Notes under the pieces: generated by a model | Databases searched by the model: none | Told to the model about the DNA's origin: nothing | The model's input: only the letters and a program-made list of their open reading frames with translations | In this document: positions 12,094-20,453 of the stretch, piece by piece | How positions within the stretch are numbered: position 1 is the first letter of the stretch | How the letters are laid out: every line of letters begins with the position of its first letter | Source: Minisyncoccota bacterium | Lineage (GTDB): Bacteria; Patescibacteriota; Minisyncoccia; Phycocordibacterales; UBA9973 | Assembly: GCA_017992215.1 (NCBI GenBank) | Contig: JAGOOZ010000003.1 | Span: 1 to 34,231, forward strand | DNA: 34,231 nt | Direction of reading: 5' to 3' | Translations under genes and position numbers: made by a program

Positions 12094-14952
12094 ATGAAAC
12101 CAACACATATTGATGGCGCAAAAAGCCCCGAGGGTATAAATAAAGACCAAAAAAGCACCCTTGAGGCAGAGAAAATCCTTTCCCCAGAAGAACTTCTTGT
12201 CGAAGAAAATCGAGAGCGTTTTATCAAGGAAAGCCTTGCCTGCGACAAAGAGAAAAAGAGGCTCATCCTCATAGAAAAGACTCGTATTGCTACCTTCAAT
12301 ATCCTTGCTGGGGCAAAAAATATCTTTTCAAATAAAGACAATAAGATAGAAAAGGAAAAGCTCGACGAAGAACAGTTTCTCACAGAAGGATATAAGGAAT
12401 CTAAAAAGGCATACGACCACGCTCGCGTAGAACTCGGTAACACCCTCTTGAATACAAAAAGGGTAGAATTAAGAGATTCTGGCCTTGAGGGTGAAGAACT
12501 TGAAAAGGCACTCAAAGAATATAAAGCGACAGAAATTCTCAATAAAATCATCATTGAGGAGCGAGAAAAAATGATTCGTGCAAAAGCAGATAGTGACTCA
12601 CTCTCCAAACCTCACTGGAAAAAAGCAACTGACTGGTATCTTTCAAAACCTCGATGGGCACGCGTCGCTATGAGTACGGCATTTTTCCTACCAGCCGCCG
12701 CTGCTGGCACAGCGGGAGCATCTATTGTTGCCGGATACGGACTTGCCGGACTTGCAACAGTAAAGTTTGCTCAAAGTATGGCAACCGGTACACTTCTCGC
12801 ACAGGCAACAAAACTCATTGATGTAGCAAAACGCAAAAAAGATGCACTTTTTATTCAGAACCAAACAGAACAAAGAGCGAATCTTTCTTCTTTATATGCA
12901 AATAATTCAATTAGCCTTGAAGAATACGAACAGCGTGCATCTCTCATAGACAAAGAAGACAAGAAGCGTGAGCGGAATAGACTAATCCTCAAAGCTTCTG
13001 TGGGTATTTTACTTGGTGCAGGCGCGGGGGCTCTTACAACAGGTGCACTTACTGCTGGTGTATCTGAAACAAGCGTAGATGCAGTAGAACCACAAGCACC
13101 AAAAATGCCAGACGCAAGTGCACTTGTTGGAAAAGGAGAAGGGGTTACACACCCACTCTCTCGACAGATTGAAGCATTGCTTGAAAACAAAGAACAAGCA
13201 GAAAAACTTGGATTTACAGGTGGAGACGCACATGCATTTGCCATCAAAAAAGCAGCCGAACTCGCACACGAGTATGGATATATTCGCAACGATGGACTTG
13301 AGATTCGTCTCAACGAACAAGCAATCGGTCATACCGCATACGAAGTAACACTAAACCCAGATGGAACCCTCGCAATCCACGAATCATTTGATGGTGTGAC
13401 ACACGATGCAGGAACCCTTGATTCATACGAAACAATCAAAGAAACACAACACCCACCAAAACTAGTGCAGGCACAAGAACCAGTCCTCAAGGCTCCGGTC
13501 ACGCCAGACGATCTTGAACAAACACAAAATGGAGAGCAACACACAGAGGGAAGAGTAGGTGCACCACAAGAAAATACAACACTCGAACATACTCGTGATG
13601 TTTCAAGGAGTGAAATGGTTGGATCACTTAGTCGTGCAGAATTTGAACGTGAAGTAGAGCACTATCTTCGTCAGGTAAAAAATGCCTCATGGGAAACTAA
13701 AGCAAGTCACGATGCAGATATGTGGAAGTGGGAAAAATTTGGTGGGTTCGAACGAATACCACAGCCAGATGGTACATTCAAGCTCCACTTCATAGACCCA
13801 GAAAGTAATCCATACCTTGTTGCTGTACAAGGTAGTGGTGCGACCGCCGAAGATTTGATGATGGCAGACGCATCAAGTCCTCAGTTTGTTGTCGGAAAAG
13901 AATTAGTTGCACTTCGCGAAGAAGTTCTCCAGAAAACAGGAGTAGCGATTAACCCAAACCCTGGAGAATCTATGGATGCATATACAAAAAGAGCCTTCTC
14001 TGCACTCACAGGAGAAGTAGTACCCGGTCCTTCTTCTGTCACACCTCTTACAGAAACAGAACAACCTCGCGCATCACAAACAAATACAGAAACAACAGAA
14101 AATACAGCAGAAACAGCTGGGTCATTTAATCCATATAAATCTCGTGAATATATAGAAAACGGTAGAGATATAGAAAAAATGTCAGACGCACGAAGAATCT
14201 TTACCTCACAACCTCGAAATGTAGTGCTCAATACACCAGAGACAACAACACACGGAACAAGTCACTACAATTGGAATAAGGCAACTGAAAAAGTATTTGA
14301 AACTGAAAACGTATCGTTCTCATCATTTGATGAATTTGAAAAAGAACGAACACTCCAGAATCTTTTTGCACACAGTGAACAGCGGGAGGGAAATGCAATT
14401 GCGATGGATTATTTCCGAGAACAAAAAGATTGGAATACTATTCAAAAAATCCCCGCAGGAGCATTCATTGAAAACGATACTATTACACTCGCAAACGGAG
14501 AAGTCTATAAATTTGAAAACCGAGCACAATTACTCCGCCTTCGTGATGCATACATGAGTATTAATCCTCGAACAGCAAATCCATTCCCAAATGAAACAAT
14601 CGAACAATACGTTGGACGACTCACAAAGACAGTTCATCAGTCAACTGACGGAGTATTCTTTGCTCCCGGTAAAGATATAAAATACGAGCCCGTAACAACA
14701 AGAGGGCACGTTCCACAAGGAGCGCCTTCCCAGCGAGTACCTCTTCCACCATTTATGAATGAAGGGGGATCAATATCTCCAACACGTGGAATCTATAACA
14801 CTGGAGGGGTAGGACCAATACAGCAAAACACAGGAGGTGGTATGTGGAATGGTGGTGCATACCCTCCTGTCGCAACACAGGTTGCAAATATATTTATCAA
14901 TGAATTATTACGAAAAGTTGGGCTTGGGCGAGGAGGGACATATTGGAATTAA
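12094..14952 (+). CDS. Large membrane protein of unknown function
   Basis: 952 aa and the largest gene here. Residues 1-185 are Lys/Glu-rich and helical, likely coiled coil and cytoplasmic. Ala/Gly-rich hydrophobic segments follow at about 191-236 (room for two helices) and 297-323. The remainder, about 630 residues, has a conserved-looking module at 347-435 (starting G-K-G-E-G-V-T-H-P-L-S) and a Thr/Glu-rich linker near 650-690. Further mixed domains and a Gly/Pro/Asn-rich C-terminus end in G-R-G-G-T-Y-W-N. No enzyme motif is visible. It is followed 22 bp later by the 101-aa gene, then a terminator, so the two form an operon. It probably spans the membrane as an envelope scaffold, which is inference. 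Confidence 0.8.
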   Translation: MKPTHIDGAKSPEGINKDQKSTLEAEKILSPEELLVEENRERFIKESLACDKEKKRLILIEKTRIATFNILAGAKNIFSNKDNKIEKEKLDEEQFLTEGYKESKKAYDHARVELGNTLLNTKRVELRDSGLEGEELEKALKEYKATEILNKIIIEEREKMIRAKADSDSLSKPHWKKATDWYLSKPRWARVAMSTAFFLPAAAAGTAGASIVAGYGLAGLATVKFAQSMATGTLLAQATKLIDVAKRKKDALFIQNQTEQRANLSSLYANNSISLEEYEQRASLIDKEDKKRERNRLILKASVGILLGAGAGALTTGALTAGVSETSVDAVEPQAPKMPDASALVGKGEGVTHPLSRQIEALLENKEQAEKLGFTGGDAHAFAIKKAAELAHEYGYIRNDGLEIRLNEQAIGHTAYEVTLNPDGTLAIHESFDGVTHDAGTLDSYETIKETQHPPKLVQAQEPVLKAPVTPDDLEQTQNGEQHTEGRVGAPQENTTLEHTRDVSRSEMVGSLSRAEFEREVEHYLRQVKNASWETKASHDADMWKWEKFGGFERIPQPDGTFKLHFIDPESNPYLVAVQGSGATAEDLMMADASSPQFVVGKELVALREEVLQKTGVAINPNPGESMDAYTKRAFSALTGEVVPGPSSVTPLTETEQPRASQTNTETTENTAETAGSFNPYKSREYIENGRDIEKMSDARRIFTSQPRNVVLNTPETTTHGTSHYNWNKATEKVFETENVSFSSFDEFEKERTLQNLFAHSEQREGNAIAMDYFREQKDWNTIQKIPAGAFIENDTITLANGEVYKFENRAQLLRLRDAYMSINPRTANPFPNETIEQYVGRLTKTVHQSTDGVFFAPGKDIKYEPVTTRGHVPQGAPSQRVPLPPFMNEGGSISPTRGIYNTGGVGPIQQNTGGGMWNGGAYPPVATQVANIFINELLRKVGLGRGGTYWN

Positions 14953-14974
14953 TTACTCATAATCTTTTATATTT

Positions 14975-15280
14975 ATGTTACAAACACTTAACAACAACAT
15001 TATTAAAACACTTGGTATCGATTCACTACCAATTGAAAAACAAAAAGAAGCCATCGAGCGACTTGGTGCTATCGTATACCAAGAAACAATGCTTCGTGTT
15101 CTCGATATATTAAGTGAAGAAGATAAAGATGCATTCCAAGCACTTATTGAGAAAAATCCTGACCCAGAAACATTATTTTCTTTTCTTTCAGAAAAAGTTC
15201 CGACACTCGATACAATCGTAAACGAAGAAGCAGAGAAACTTCGAACAGAAGCAGGATCAATCATGGAACTCGTTGGATAA
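14975..15280 (+). CDS. Small acidic helical protein (DUF5663-like)
   Basis: 101 aa, acidic and almost fully helical, with no membrane segment. The order L-G-I-D-S-L-P-I-E-K-Q-K-E-A-I near the N-terminus, then E-T-M-L-R-V-L and L-S-E-E-D-K-D-A-F, resembles the DUF5663 family common in Patescibacteria; that name is from memory of the pattern. The function is unknown. It is the second gene of the operon with the 952-aa protein and ends at a strong terminator, so a chaperone or cytoplasmic partner of that protein is possible. The ATG lies 22 bp after the upstream stop, without a Shine-Dalgarno sequence. Confidence 0.8.
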   Translation: MLQTLNNNIIKTLGIDSLPIEKQKEAIERLGAIVYQETMLRVLDILSEEDKDAFQALIEKNPDPETLFSFLSEKVPTLDTIVNEEAEKLRTEAGSIMELVG

Positions 15281-15281
15281 A

Positions 15282-15316
15282 CAAAAACCCCCTCAATACG
15301 AGGGGGTTTGTTTTTT
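15282..15316 (+). terminator. Terminator after the 952/101-aa operon
   Basis: CAAAAACCCCCTC, loop AATAC, GAGGGGGTTTG, then TTTTTT. It is GC-rich, directly after the stop codon, and also lies just beyond the end of the leftward secreted-protein gene. Confidence 0.9.
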
Positions 15317-15327
15317 GAAACATGCAC

Positions 15328-16218
15328 TTACTTTTGTTTGGGTAATTTGAATTGATCAGCACCCTGTGGAGAGTTTGGAACTAAAGCATCAGGATTTTTT
15401 CGTGACGGTGTAGGGGGAAGATTTTTCCATGAATCAGTGGGGACGAAGCGAACTTTGTATATATCGCCCCAGTTAAACACTAAATCAAATGTTTTCTTCT
15501 TGTCCTTTTCATCACGTGACTCAACCCAACCATCTGCGGTCAACACCATTGGAGCGTAATCAATAAAAAATGCAAATGTCGGACTTAAAATCTTCTCATT
15601 CGTTTCATTCTTATTAATGTACACAACGCTTTTTGTAAACGTTGTCTTTCCGCCATCAACAGAAACTTTTGTAACGAGAAGCTGAAACATATCCTCTGAT
15701 ATCGTTTTTTTGACAAACGTACCTGTTTTGTAACGAGGAGAAACTTCAATCCGTACAATGTGATCCAATTGAATGTGCCCAAACTGCTGTAAATCAAGAA
15801 TTGAAGGAATGTGAAAAGGGGACCATGATCTGATCTGTCCCCATGCATACACAAGGGGGTACCCTTCATTTCCTTCAGCCAAAACCCAATCACCATTTTT
15901 AGCAATACGCTTTTGCGTATCAATCCAAAAAGGCTTTTTTTGGTTGAGAATCTCACGATTCGCAGGCGTAGCCGGTATGTATGCAACATGGTGTTTTTTA
16001 CCAACAGTATCAGCTTCATTTGAAGCATCAACTTCGGTAACCAACAACATCAGCATATCTATCGGACCGTCAGGGCCAGGAATTGTTTTGGGATATTCAG
16101 CAATATTGCCGAGCACCCTCATAAAACCAAATTCACCACGATCTTGTGCATGTAAAAGAACGGGTCGTACCATACTCCCCATAAGGAATAAGGCACACAA
16201 TAACATTTTTATTTTCAT
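15328..16218 (-). CDS. Secreted protein, unknown
   Basis: 296 aa. A clear signal peptide (about 1-25, ending L-H-A-Q) precedes a soluble mature protein rich in beta-type residues. Aromatic residues (F, W, Y) are frequent, with no cysteine after the signal and no further helix. The C-terminus is Pro/Lys-rich. No catalytic motif is recognised. It has the best canonical promoter of the window (16243-16271), suggesting solid expression. It is convergent with the 952-aa operon and divergent from uvrD, with no partner on its strand. Likely an extracytoplasmic protein; the family is not recognised. Confidence 0.8.
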   Translation of the reverse strand: MKIKMLLCALFLMGSMVRPVLLHAQDRGEFGFMRVLGNIAEYPKTIPGPDGPIDMLMLLVTEVDASNEADTVGKKHHVAYIPATPANREILNQKKPFWIDTQKRIAKNGDWVLAEGNEGYPLVYAWGQIRSWSPFHIPSILDLQQFGHIQLDHIVRIEVSPRYKTGTFVKKTISEDMFQLLVTKVSVDGGKTTFTKSVVYINKNETNEKILSPTFAFFIDYAPMVLTADGWVESRDEKDKKKTFDLVFNWGDIYKVRFVPTDSWKNLPPTPSRKNPDALVPNSPQGADQFKLPKQK

Positions 16219-16242
16219 TTCTGTATAAATTAATTTGTATGT

Positions 16243-16271
16243 ATTATATACCTTTTTTGTGGTTTTGTCAA
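16243..16271 (-). promoter_or_regulatory. Consensus sigma-70-type promoter of the secreted-protein gene
   Basis: On the minus strand TTGACA (16266-16271), 17-bp spacer, TATAAT (16243-16248): both boxes are perfect. The leader to ATG 16218 is about 20 nt. Confidence 0.85.
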
Positions 16272-16294
16272 GTCAAACGAGCCTTATAAAACCA

Positions 16295-16303
16295 TGCTAT
16301 GAT
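16295..16303 (+). promoter_or_regulatory. Extended -10 promoter of uvrD
   Basis: TGC-TATGAT, 8 nt before ATG 16312. The mRNA would have almost no leader. Confidence 0.6.
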
Positions 16304-16311
16304 AGGACAAT

Positions 16312-18243
16312 ATGCACTATTTGGAATCACTTAATGACAAGCAAAAAGAGGCTGTACTCTACACAGAAGGACCCCTTTTGATCGTAGCGGGGGCAGGGGC
16401 AGGAAAAACAAAAACAGTTACACACAGGATTATCCACCTTATCAACCTCGGTGTTTCCCCAGAATCTATTCTCGCTGTCACCTTTACAAATAAAGCCGCG
16501 AAAGAAATGCGGGAGCGAGTTATGTCACTGCTTGAATCATCATTTCATGGTGTTCCATCACACGAACAAGGACGTCAAGTACCACTTGTTTCAACATTTC
16601 ACTCACTTGGTGTTCGTATCATCAAAGAACATGCAACAAAACTTGGACTCACGAAACACTTCACGATTGCAGATGACCACGACACGATGGTGATCATCAA
16701 AGACGCAATGAAGAAACACGACATCGACCCCAAACAGCATGAGCCCCGAAAAATTCGAAGTATTATTTCAAAAGCAAAAGGAGATTTTATCACTGTTGAT
16801 GCATACAGAGCGGGTGTGACAAGTGGCCTCCAGTCAATCGTCGCCGTTATTTGGGGTGAATACGAGCGTGCACTCAAAAAAGAAAAAGCGCTTGATTTCG
16901 ATGATCTCCTCCTCGAGACAGTGCTCTTACTCAAAAAATATCCTGAAATAAAAAACGAGTACCGCACGACGTGGAACTATATTCATATTGATGAATACCA
17001 AGACACCAATGAAGTTCAATATGAACTTGTAAAATTACTTGTAGGACCAAAAGAAAATATTTGTGTTGTTGGTGATACCGACCAAAATATTTATTCATGG
17101 AGAGGAGCAAATATTAAAAATATGCTTCATTTTGAAAAAGACTATCCAGACGCAAAAATAATTCTTCTTGAGCAAAATTATCGTTCTACAAAAAATATTA
17201 TCGAAGCAGCCAATGCTGTCATAGAAAAAAACCAATATCGTGTTCCCAAAAATCTTTTCACAGAAAACACGACAGGGGAGCATATTAGCATCTACGAAGC
17301 GTACGATGAAGTACATGAAGCAGAATTTATCGCGACAACAATTCATGAACTCCTCAAACATACCCCCGCTGAAGAAATAGCAATACTCTATCGGGCAAAC
17401 TTTCAATCACGAGTACTTGAAGAATCTCTTCTTGGGCAAAATATTCCATACCAAGTGCTCGGTGTAAAATTCTTTGAACGTAAAGAAATCAAAGACGTAC
17501 TTTCCTATATCCGAGCAGCGTATAACAGAGAAAGTCTTTCTGATATTAAACGAATCATCAACACACCCACTCGTGGTATTGGAAAGGTAACACTTCTCAA
17601 ACTTTTTACAGACCAGATGAGTGAACTCCCCCTTGCGATGCAACAGAAAATAAACATGTTTTACAATACACTCGAAGAGATTCGTGTATTTGGAGAAACA
17701 CACACACCCTCAGAACTTATCAAGTTTGTTCTTGAAAAAAGTGGACTCGAAAAAGAACTCGCGCACGGAACAACAGACGAACAAGAACGTCTTGAAAATA
17801 TGCGTGAACTTGTAACACTTGCAACAAAATACGATACACTCGCCCCCGGAGAAGGACTTGAAAAACTTCTTGAAGATGCATCACTTGCAAGTGACCAAGA
17901 CACACTTCTCCATACAAAGGGAACTGGTGTGCGATTGATGACAGTACATGCATCAAAGGGACTTGAGTTTTCTCATGTCTTTATTGCAGGACTTGAACAA
18001 GATTTATTTCCACATGCAAATGGAAAAGCAACGAAAGAAGGACGCGAAGAAGAGCGACGACTTTTTTATGTAGCACTCACTCGAGCACGACACAAACTAT
18101 ATCTCTCGTACGCACAACTTCGTACTATTTATGGAATGAAACAAGTTACCACACCAAGTGAATTCATCTACGATATTCCTATGCATATCACCTACACAGA
18201 AGAAACACTTCCCCGTAACGGAGAGCGAATTATTTATATATAA
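16312..18243 (+). CDS. uvrD: UvrD/PcrA/Rep-family DNA helicase
   Basis: 643 aa, a superfamily 1A 3'-5' helicase for excision and recombination repair. Motif I is A-G-A-G-A-G-K-T at 26-33, motif II is D-E-Y-Q-D-T at 227-232, and motif III is G-D-T-D-Q-N-I-Y-S-W-R-G-A at 254-266. Motif IV (E-Q-N-Y-R-S-T), motif V (V-H-A-S-K-G-L-E-F) and motif VI (V-A-L-T-R-A-R) follow. It is shorter than UvrD/PcrA (about 720 aa): the C-terminal Tudor-like RNA-polymerase-binding tail is missing, and it ends soon after motif VI. Rep cannot be excluded. ksgA starts 7 bp downstream, so the two are likely cotranscribed. Confidence 0.95.
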   Translation: MHYLESLNDKQKEAVLYTEGPLLIVAGAGAGKTKTVTHRIIHLINLGVSPESILAVTFTNKAAKEMRERVMSLLESSFHGVPSHEQGRQVPLVSTFHSLGVRIIKEHATKLGLTKHFTIADDHDTMVIIKDAMKKHDIDPKQHEPRKIRSIISKAKGDFITVDAYRAGVTSGLQSIVAVIWGEYERALKKEKALDFDDLLLETVLLLKKYPEIKNEYRTTWNYIHIDEYQDTNEVQYELVKLLVGPKENICVVGDTDQNIYSWRGANIKNMLHFEKDYPDAKIILLEQNYRSTKNIIEAANAVIEKNQYRVPKNLFTENTTGEHISIYEAYDEVHEAEFIATTIHELLKHTPAEEIAILYRANFQSRVLEESLLGQNIPYQVLGVKFFERKEIKDVLSYIRAAYNRESLSDIKRIINTPTRGIGKVTLLKLFTDQMSELPLAMQQKINMFYNTLEEIRVFGETHTPSELIKFVLEKSGLEKELAHGTTDEQERLENMRELVTLATKYDTLAPGEGLEKLLEDASLASDQDTLLHTKGTGVRLMTVHASKGLEFSHVFIAGLEQDLFPHANGKATKEGREEERRLFYVALTRARHKLYLSYAQLRTIYGMKQVTTPSEFIYDIPMHITYTEETLPRNGERIIYI

Positions 18244-18250
18244 TAAAAAT

Positions 18251-19084
18251 ATGAAATCTCACCCACACTACGAGACGACAGAAACATCAGGTGTTTCATT
18301 TAAAAAGAAAAAATCTTTTGGGCAAAATTTTCTTAAATCAAAAGAAGCTCTTTTGATGATGTGCACAGCAGGGGAGATTGAAGCAAAAGATACCATTGTT
18401 GAAATTGGACCTGGTAAAGGTGTGCTTACAGAAAAACTACTCGAACGTGGAGAAAAAGTAATTGCAATCGAAAAAGACACTGATCTTATTCCATTTCTTT
18501 CTGAAAAATTTAATACTGAAATAAAAACAGGGAAACTCATCCTTGTACACGATGATATCCTATCATTTCAACCAGAGAAACATGCACTCACAGAAAATTC
18601 CTATAAAATCATCGCCAATATTCCGTACAATATTACAGGTGCCATTATTAAACGATTTCTTTCTGAAACAGAGAGACCTGAGAGAATGGTACTCCTTGTA
18701 CAGAAAGAAGTAGCCGAACGTATTGTCGCCCGTGACGGAAAAGAAAGCATCCTTTCGCTTTCGGTTAAAGCATATGGTACACCGACGTACAAAATGAAAG
18801 TAGGGAAGCGTTTTTTCTCACCAGCCCCAAAAGTTGATTCTGCTATCATTGCAATTACTGGTATAGGAATGCATCATTTCAAAACAAAAAAAGAAGAGGG
18901 TCACTTTTTTGATGTTATCAAGGCTGGTTTCTCACATAAACGCAAAGTTCTCCGGAAAAACCTTGAAGAAATAGCCCCTCTTGCTCGTATTGATAGTGTA
19001 TTCAAGGAACTCTCGCTTGATGAAAAGATACGAGCAGAAGATGTTCCGTTCACTACGTGGATACTTCTTGCGCGTGCAATCTAG
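18251..19084 (+). CDS. ksgA: 16S rRNA dimethyladenosine transferase
   Basis: 277 aa. The enzyme dimethylates two adjacent adenosines in the 3' terminal hairpin of 16S rRNA during 30S assembly. Visible motifs are K-S-F-G-Q-N-F-L at 21-28, SAM-binding E-I-G-P-G-K-G at 51-57, acidic E-K-D at 74-76, catalytic N-I-P-Y-N-I at 123-128 and F-F-S-P-A-P-K-V-D-S-A in the C-terminal part. The ATG at 18251 is chosen because upstream codons of the open frame lie inside uvrD and the family begins near here. It overlaps nothing, lacks a Shine-Dalgarno sequence and is presumably translated after uvrD. Confidence 0.95.
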   Translation: MKSHPHYETTETSGVSFKKKKSFGQNFLKSKEALLMMCTAGEIEAKDTIVEIGPGKGVLTEKLLERGEKVIAIEKDTDLIPFLSEKFNTEIKTGKLILVHDDILSFQPEKHALTENSYKIIANIPYNITGAIIKRFLSETERPERMVLLVQKEVAERIVARDGKESILSLSVKAYGTPTYKMKVGKRFFSPAPKVDSAIIAITGIGMHHFKTKKEEGHFFDVIKAGFSHKRKVLRKNLEEIAPLARIDSVFKELSLDEKIRAEDVPFTTWILLARAI

Positions 19085-19104
19085 GCTATTCTACACAAAA
19101 ATTG

Positions 19105-19110
19105 TATACT
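19105..19110 (+). promoter_or_regulatory. -10 box, leaderless start of the 146-aa exported protein
   Basis: TATACT ends 6 nt before ATG 19117. It is the first promoter of the secretion cluster. Confidence 0.6.
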
Positions 19111-19116
19111 TTATAC

Positions 19117-19554
19117 ATGAAACATATATCTACTTTTCTGTTTTTAGGTATGAGTGTTTTTCTTTTTGCATTTTCACCTGTCAATGTTTTTGCTGCATCG
19201 TACGGACTTACAAAATCATTTGGTGGACGAGTATATCTCGCACCAATCCCTGGTATTACATGCAATGGTGTTGGTACGCTTATGCTTTTAAATAGCAATG
19301 CGAACAGTGCCCTTCGAACACTCGGAAGTGCTGGTCAGTTAAATCAAAATAGCGCTCAAAAACTTGCTCAAAATGTCTACAGTGCAATCCCTACATACAC
19401 TACAGATGCACAAAAAAGCCCTCAACCAATGAAACAAATTCTCGGCAGACAAAACCTAACGCCAGATATGAATACGTGTTATATCCCAACACCAGCAGGT
19501 CCTGTCTATATACCCGTATTACGAACAACACCTAATTACAACGTCTCACGATAG
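19117..19554 (+). CDS. Exported 146-aa protein at the head of the secretion cluster
   Basis: A strong signal peptide (about 1-26, ending V-F-A-A) is followed by a soluble mature part of about 120 residues with two cysteines (I-T-C-N-G and N-T-C-Y-I-P), many N, Q, S and T, and Gly/Pro-rich turns. The cysteine pair suggests one disulfide after export. The ATG 19117 matches both the signal peptide and the 6-nt promoter spacing; an earlier in-frame start would lie inside ksgA. The next gene begins 2 bp after its stop, so it belongs to the cluster. I do not recognise the family. A small surface or pilus-associated subunit is possible but unproven. Confidence 0.8.
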   Translation: MKHISTFLFLGMSVFLFAFSPVNVFAASYGLTKSFGGRVYLAPIPGITCNGVGTLMLLNSNANSALRTLGSAGQLNQNSAQKLAQNVYSAIPTYTTDAQKSPQPMKQILGRQNLTPDMNTCYIPTPAGPVYIPVLRTTPNYNVSR

Positions 19555-19556
19555 TT

Positions 19557-20444
19557 ATGCATATCCCTCGAAAATATCTTCCTAGTGATCATTTTATTGC
19601 ACGAAGTATTATCATCGTGGTTATTGTTGTTGGTCTTTTTGGTGTATACCACCTTGGAAGATTTATTATTCGTTCAATCTGGGGGTCAGGTGATTCAAAA
19701 ATACTCATAAAAGAGCTTGTTGAACAAGATTCAAATAAAAATGGTATTGCAGATTGGGAGGAACGACTCTGGGGTCTTGATCCGACAAAACACGGAGATG
19801 CCAATAAAAAAGTTATTCTTGCAAAAAAGGAAGCCCTGGGCTCTCTAAACGCTGAAAACCAAGAACCTATCACCGAAAATGAAAAAATGGCTCGTGAATT
19901 TTTTGTACTTGTAACATCACTCACGCAAACAGGGAACCTTACCGATGAAGCTATTGCTGAAATAGCAGACTCTATCGGTAAACAAGCCGTCGCAGAACCA
20001 ATTCCTGATATTTACACAAAAGACTCAATAAAAACAAATACAACAACCCCTGCATCAATCCGTGCATACCATACTGCATTCACAAAACTTGCCGTAGCCT
20101 ACAGCACAAAAGATATTGGCAATGAATTGGGTTTTATCTCTCAAGCGATTGACCATAACGACCCTAAGGCCCTCTACGCTGCAATCACTGTAGGCCGAGA
20201 ATACAAGGCATTTGCAGAAGAACTCATAAAAATCCCAACCCCGACATCACTAGCAGTGACAACTGTCGCACTCGCAAATAATTATTACAAAACAGGCCTG
20301 TCTATTGATGAAATAGGAAAACTCATGGACGACCAACTCGCAGGCATGCGTGGTATTGTAAATTACAAAAAATACACTGATGGAATCATTGCAAATCTTG
20401 AAACAATGAAAACTTTTTTTGAAAGAAATGGTATACTAAAATAA
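19557..20444 (+). CDS. Anchored protein with dockerin/EF-hand-like calcium motif
   Basis: 295 aa. A short cytoplasmic tail is followed by one transmembrane helix (about 16-38), then extracellular. Directly after the helix lies a D-x-N-x-N-G-x-x-D-W-E-E loop at 58-69 followed by G-L-D-P-T-K, the pattern of thrombospondin-3/EF-hand-like calcium loops found on CPR surface proteins. The rest (about 100-295) is helical and without cysteine. It starts 2 bp after the preceding stop. The calcium motif next to the membrane suggests a Ca-stabilised stalk. Function unknown. Its last codons carry the -10 box for the next gene. Confidence 0.8.
   Translation: MHIPRKYLPSDHFIARSIIIVVIVVGLFGVYHLGRFIIRSIWGSGDSKILIKELVEQDSNKNGIADWEERLWGLDPTKHGDANKKVILAKKEALGSLNAENQEPITENEKMAREFFVLVTSLTQTGNLTDEAIAEIADSIGKQAVAEPIPDIYTKDSIKTNTTTPASIRAYHTAFTKLAVAYSTKDIGNELGFISQAIDHNDPKALYAAITVGREYKAFAEELIKIPTPTSLAVTTVALANNYYKTGLSIDEIGKLMDDQLAGMRGIVNYKKYTDGIIANLETMKTFFERNGILK
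20429..20437 (+). promoter_or_regulatory. Extended -10 box within the end of the 295-aa gene
   Basis: TGG-TATACT, 16 nt before ATG 20454. It can restart transcription inside the cluster. Confidence 0.5.
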
Positions 20445-20453
20445 CCATTCACT

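Noticed and set aside
18158-18250. Upstream extension of ksgA
   Set aside because: These 31 codons lie within the uvrD coding end; the family N-terminus fits ATG 18251.
19057-19116. Upstream extension of the 146-aa exported protein
   Set aside because: It lies in the ksgA end and would bury the signal peptide; ATG 19117 has a -10 box at 6 nt.
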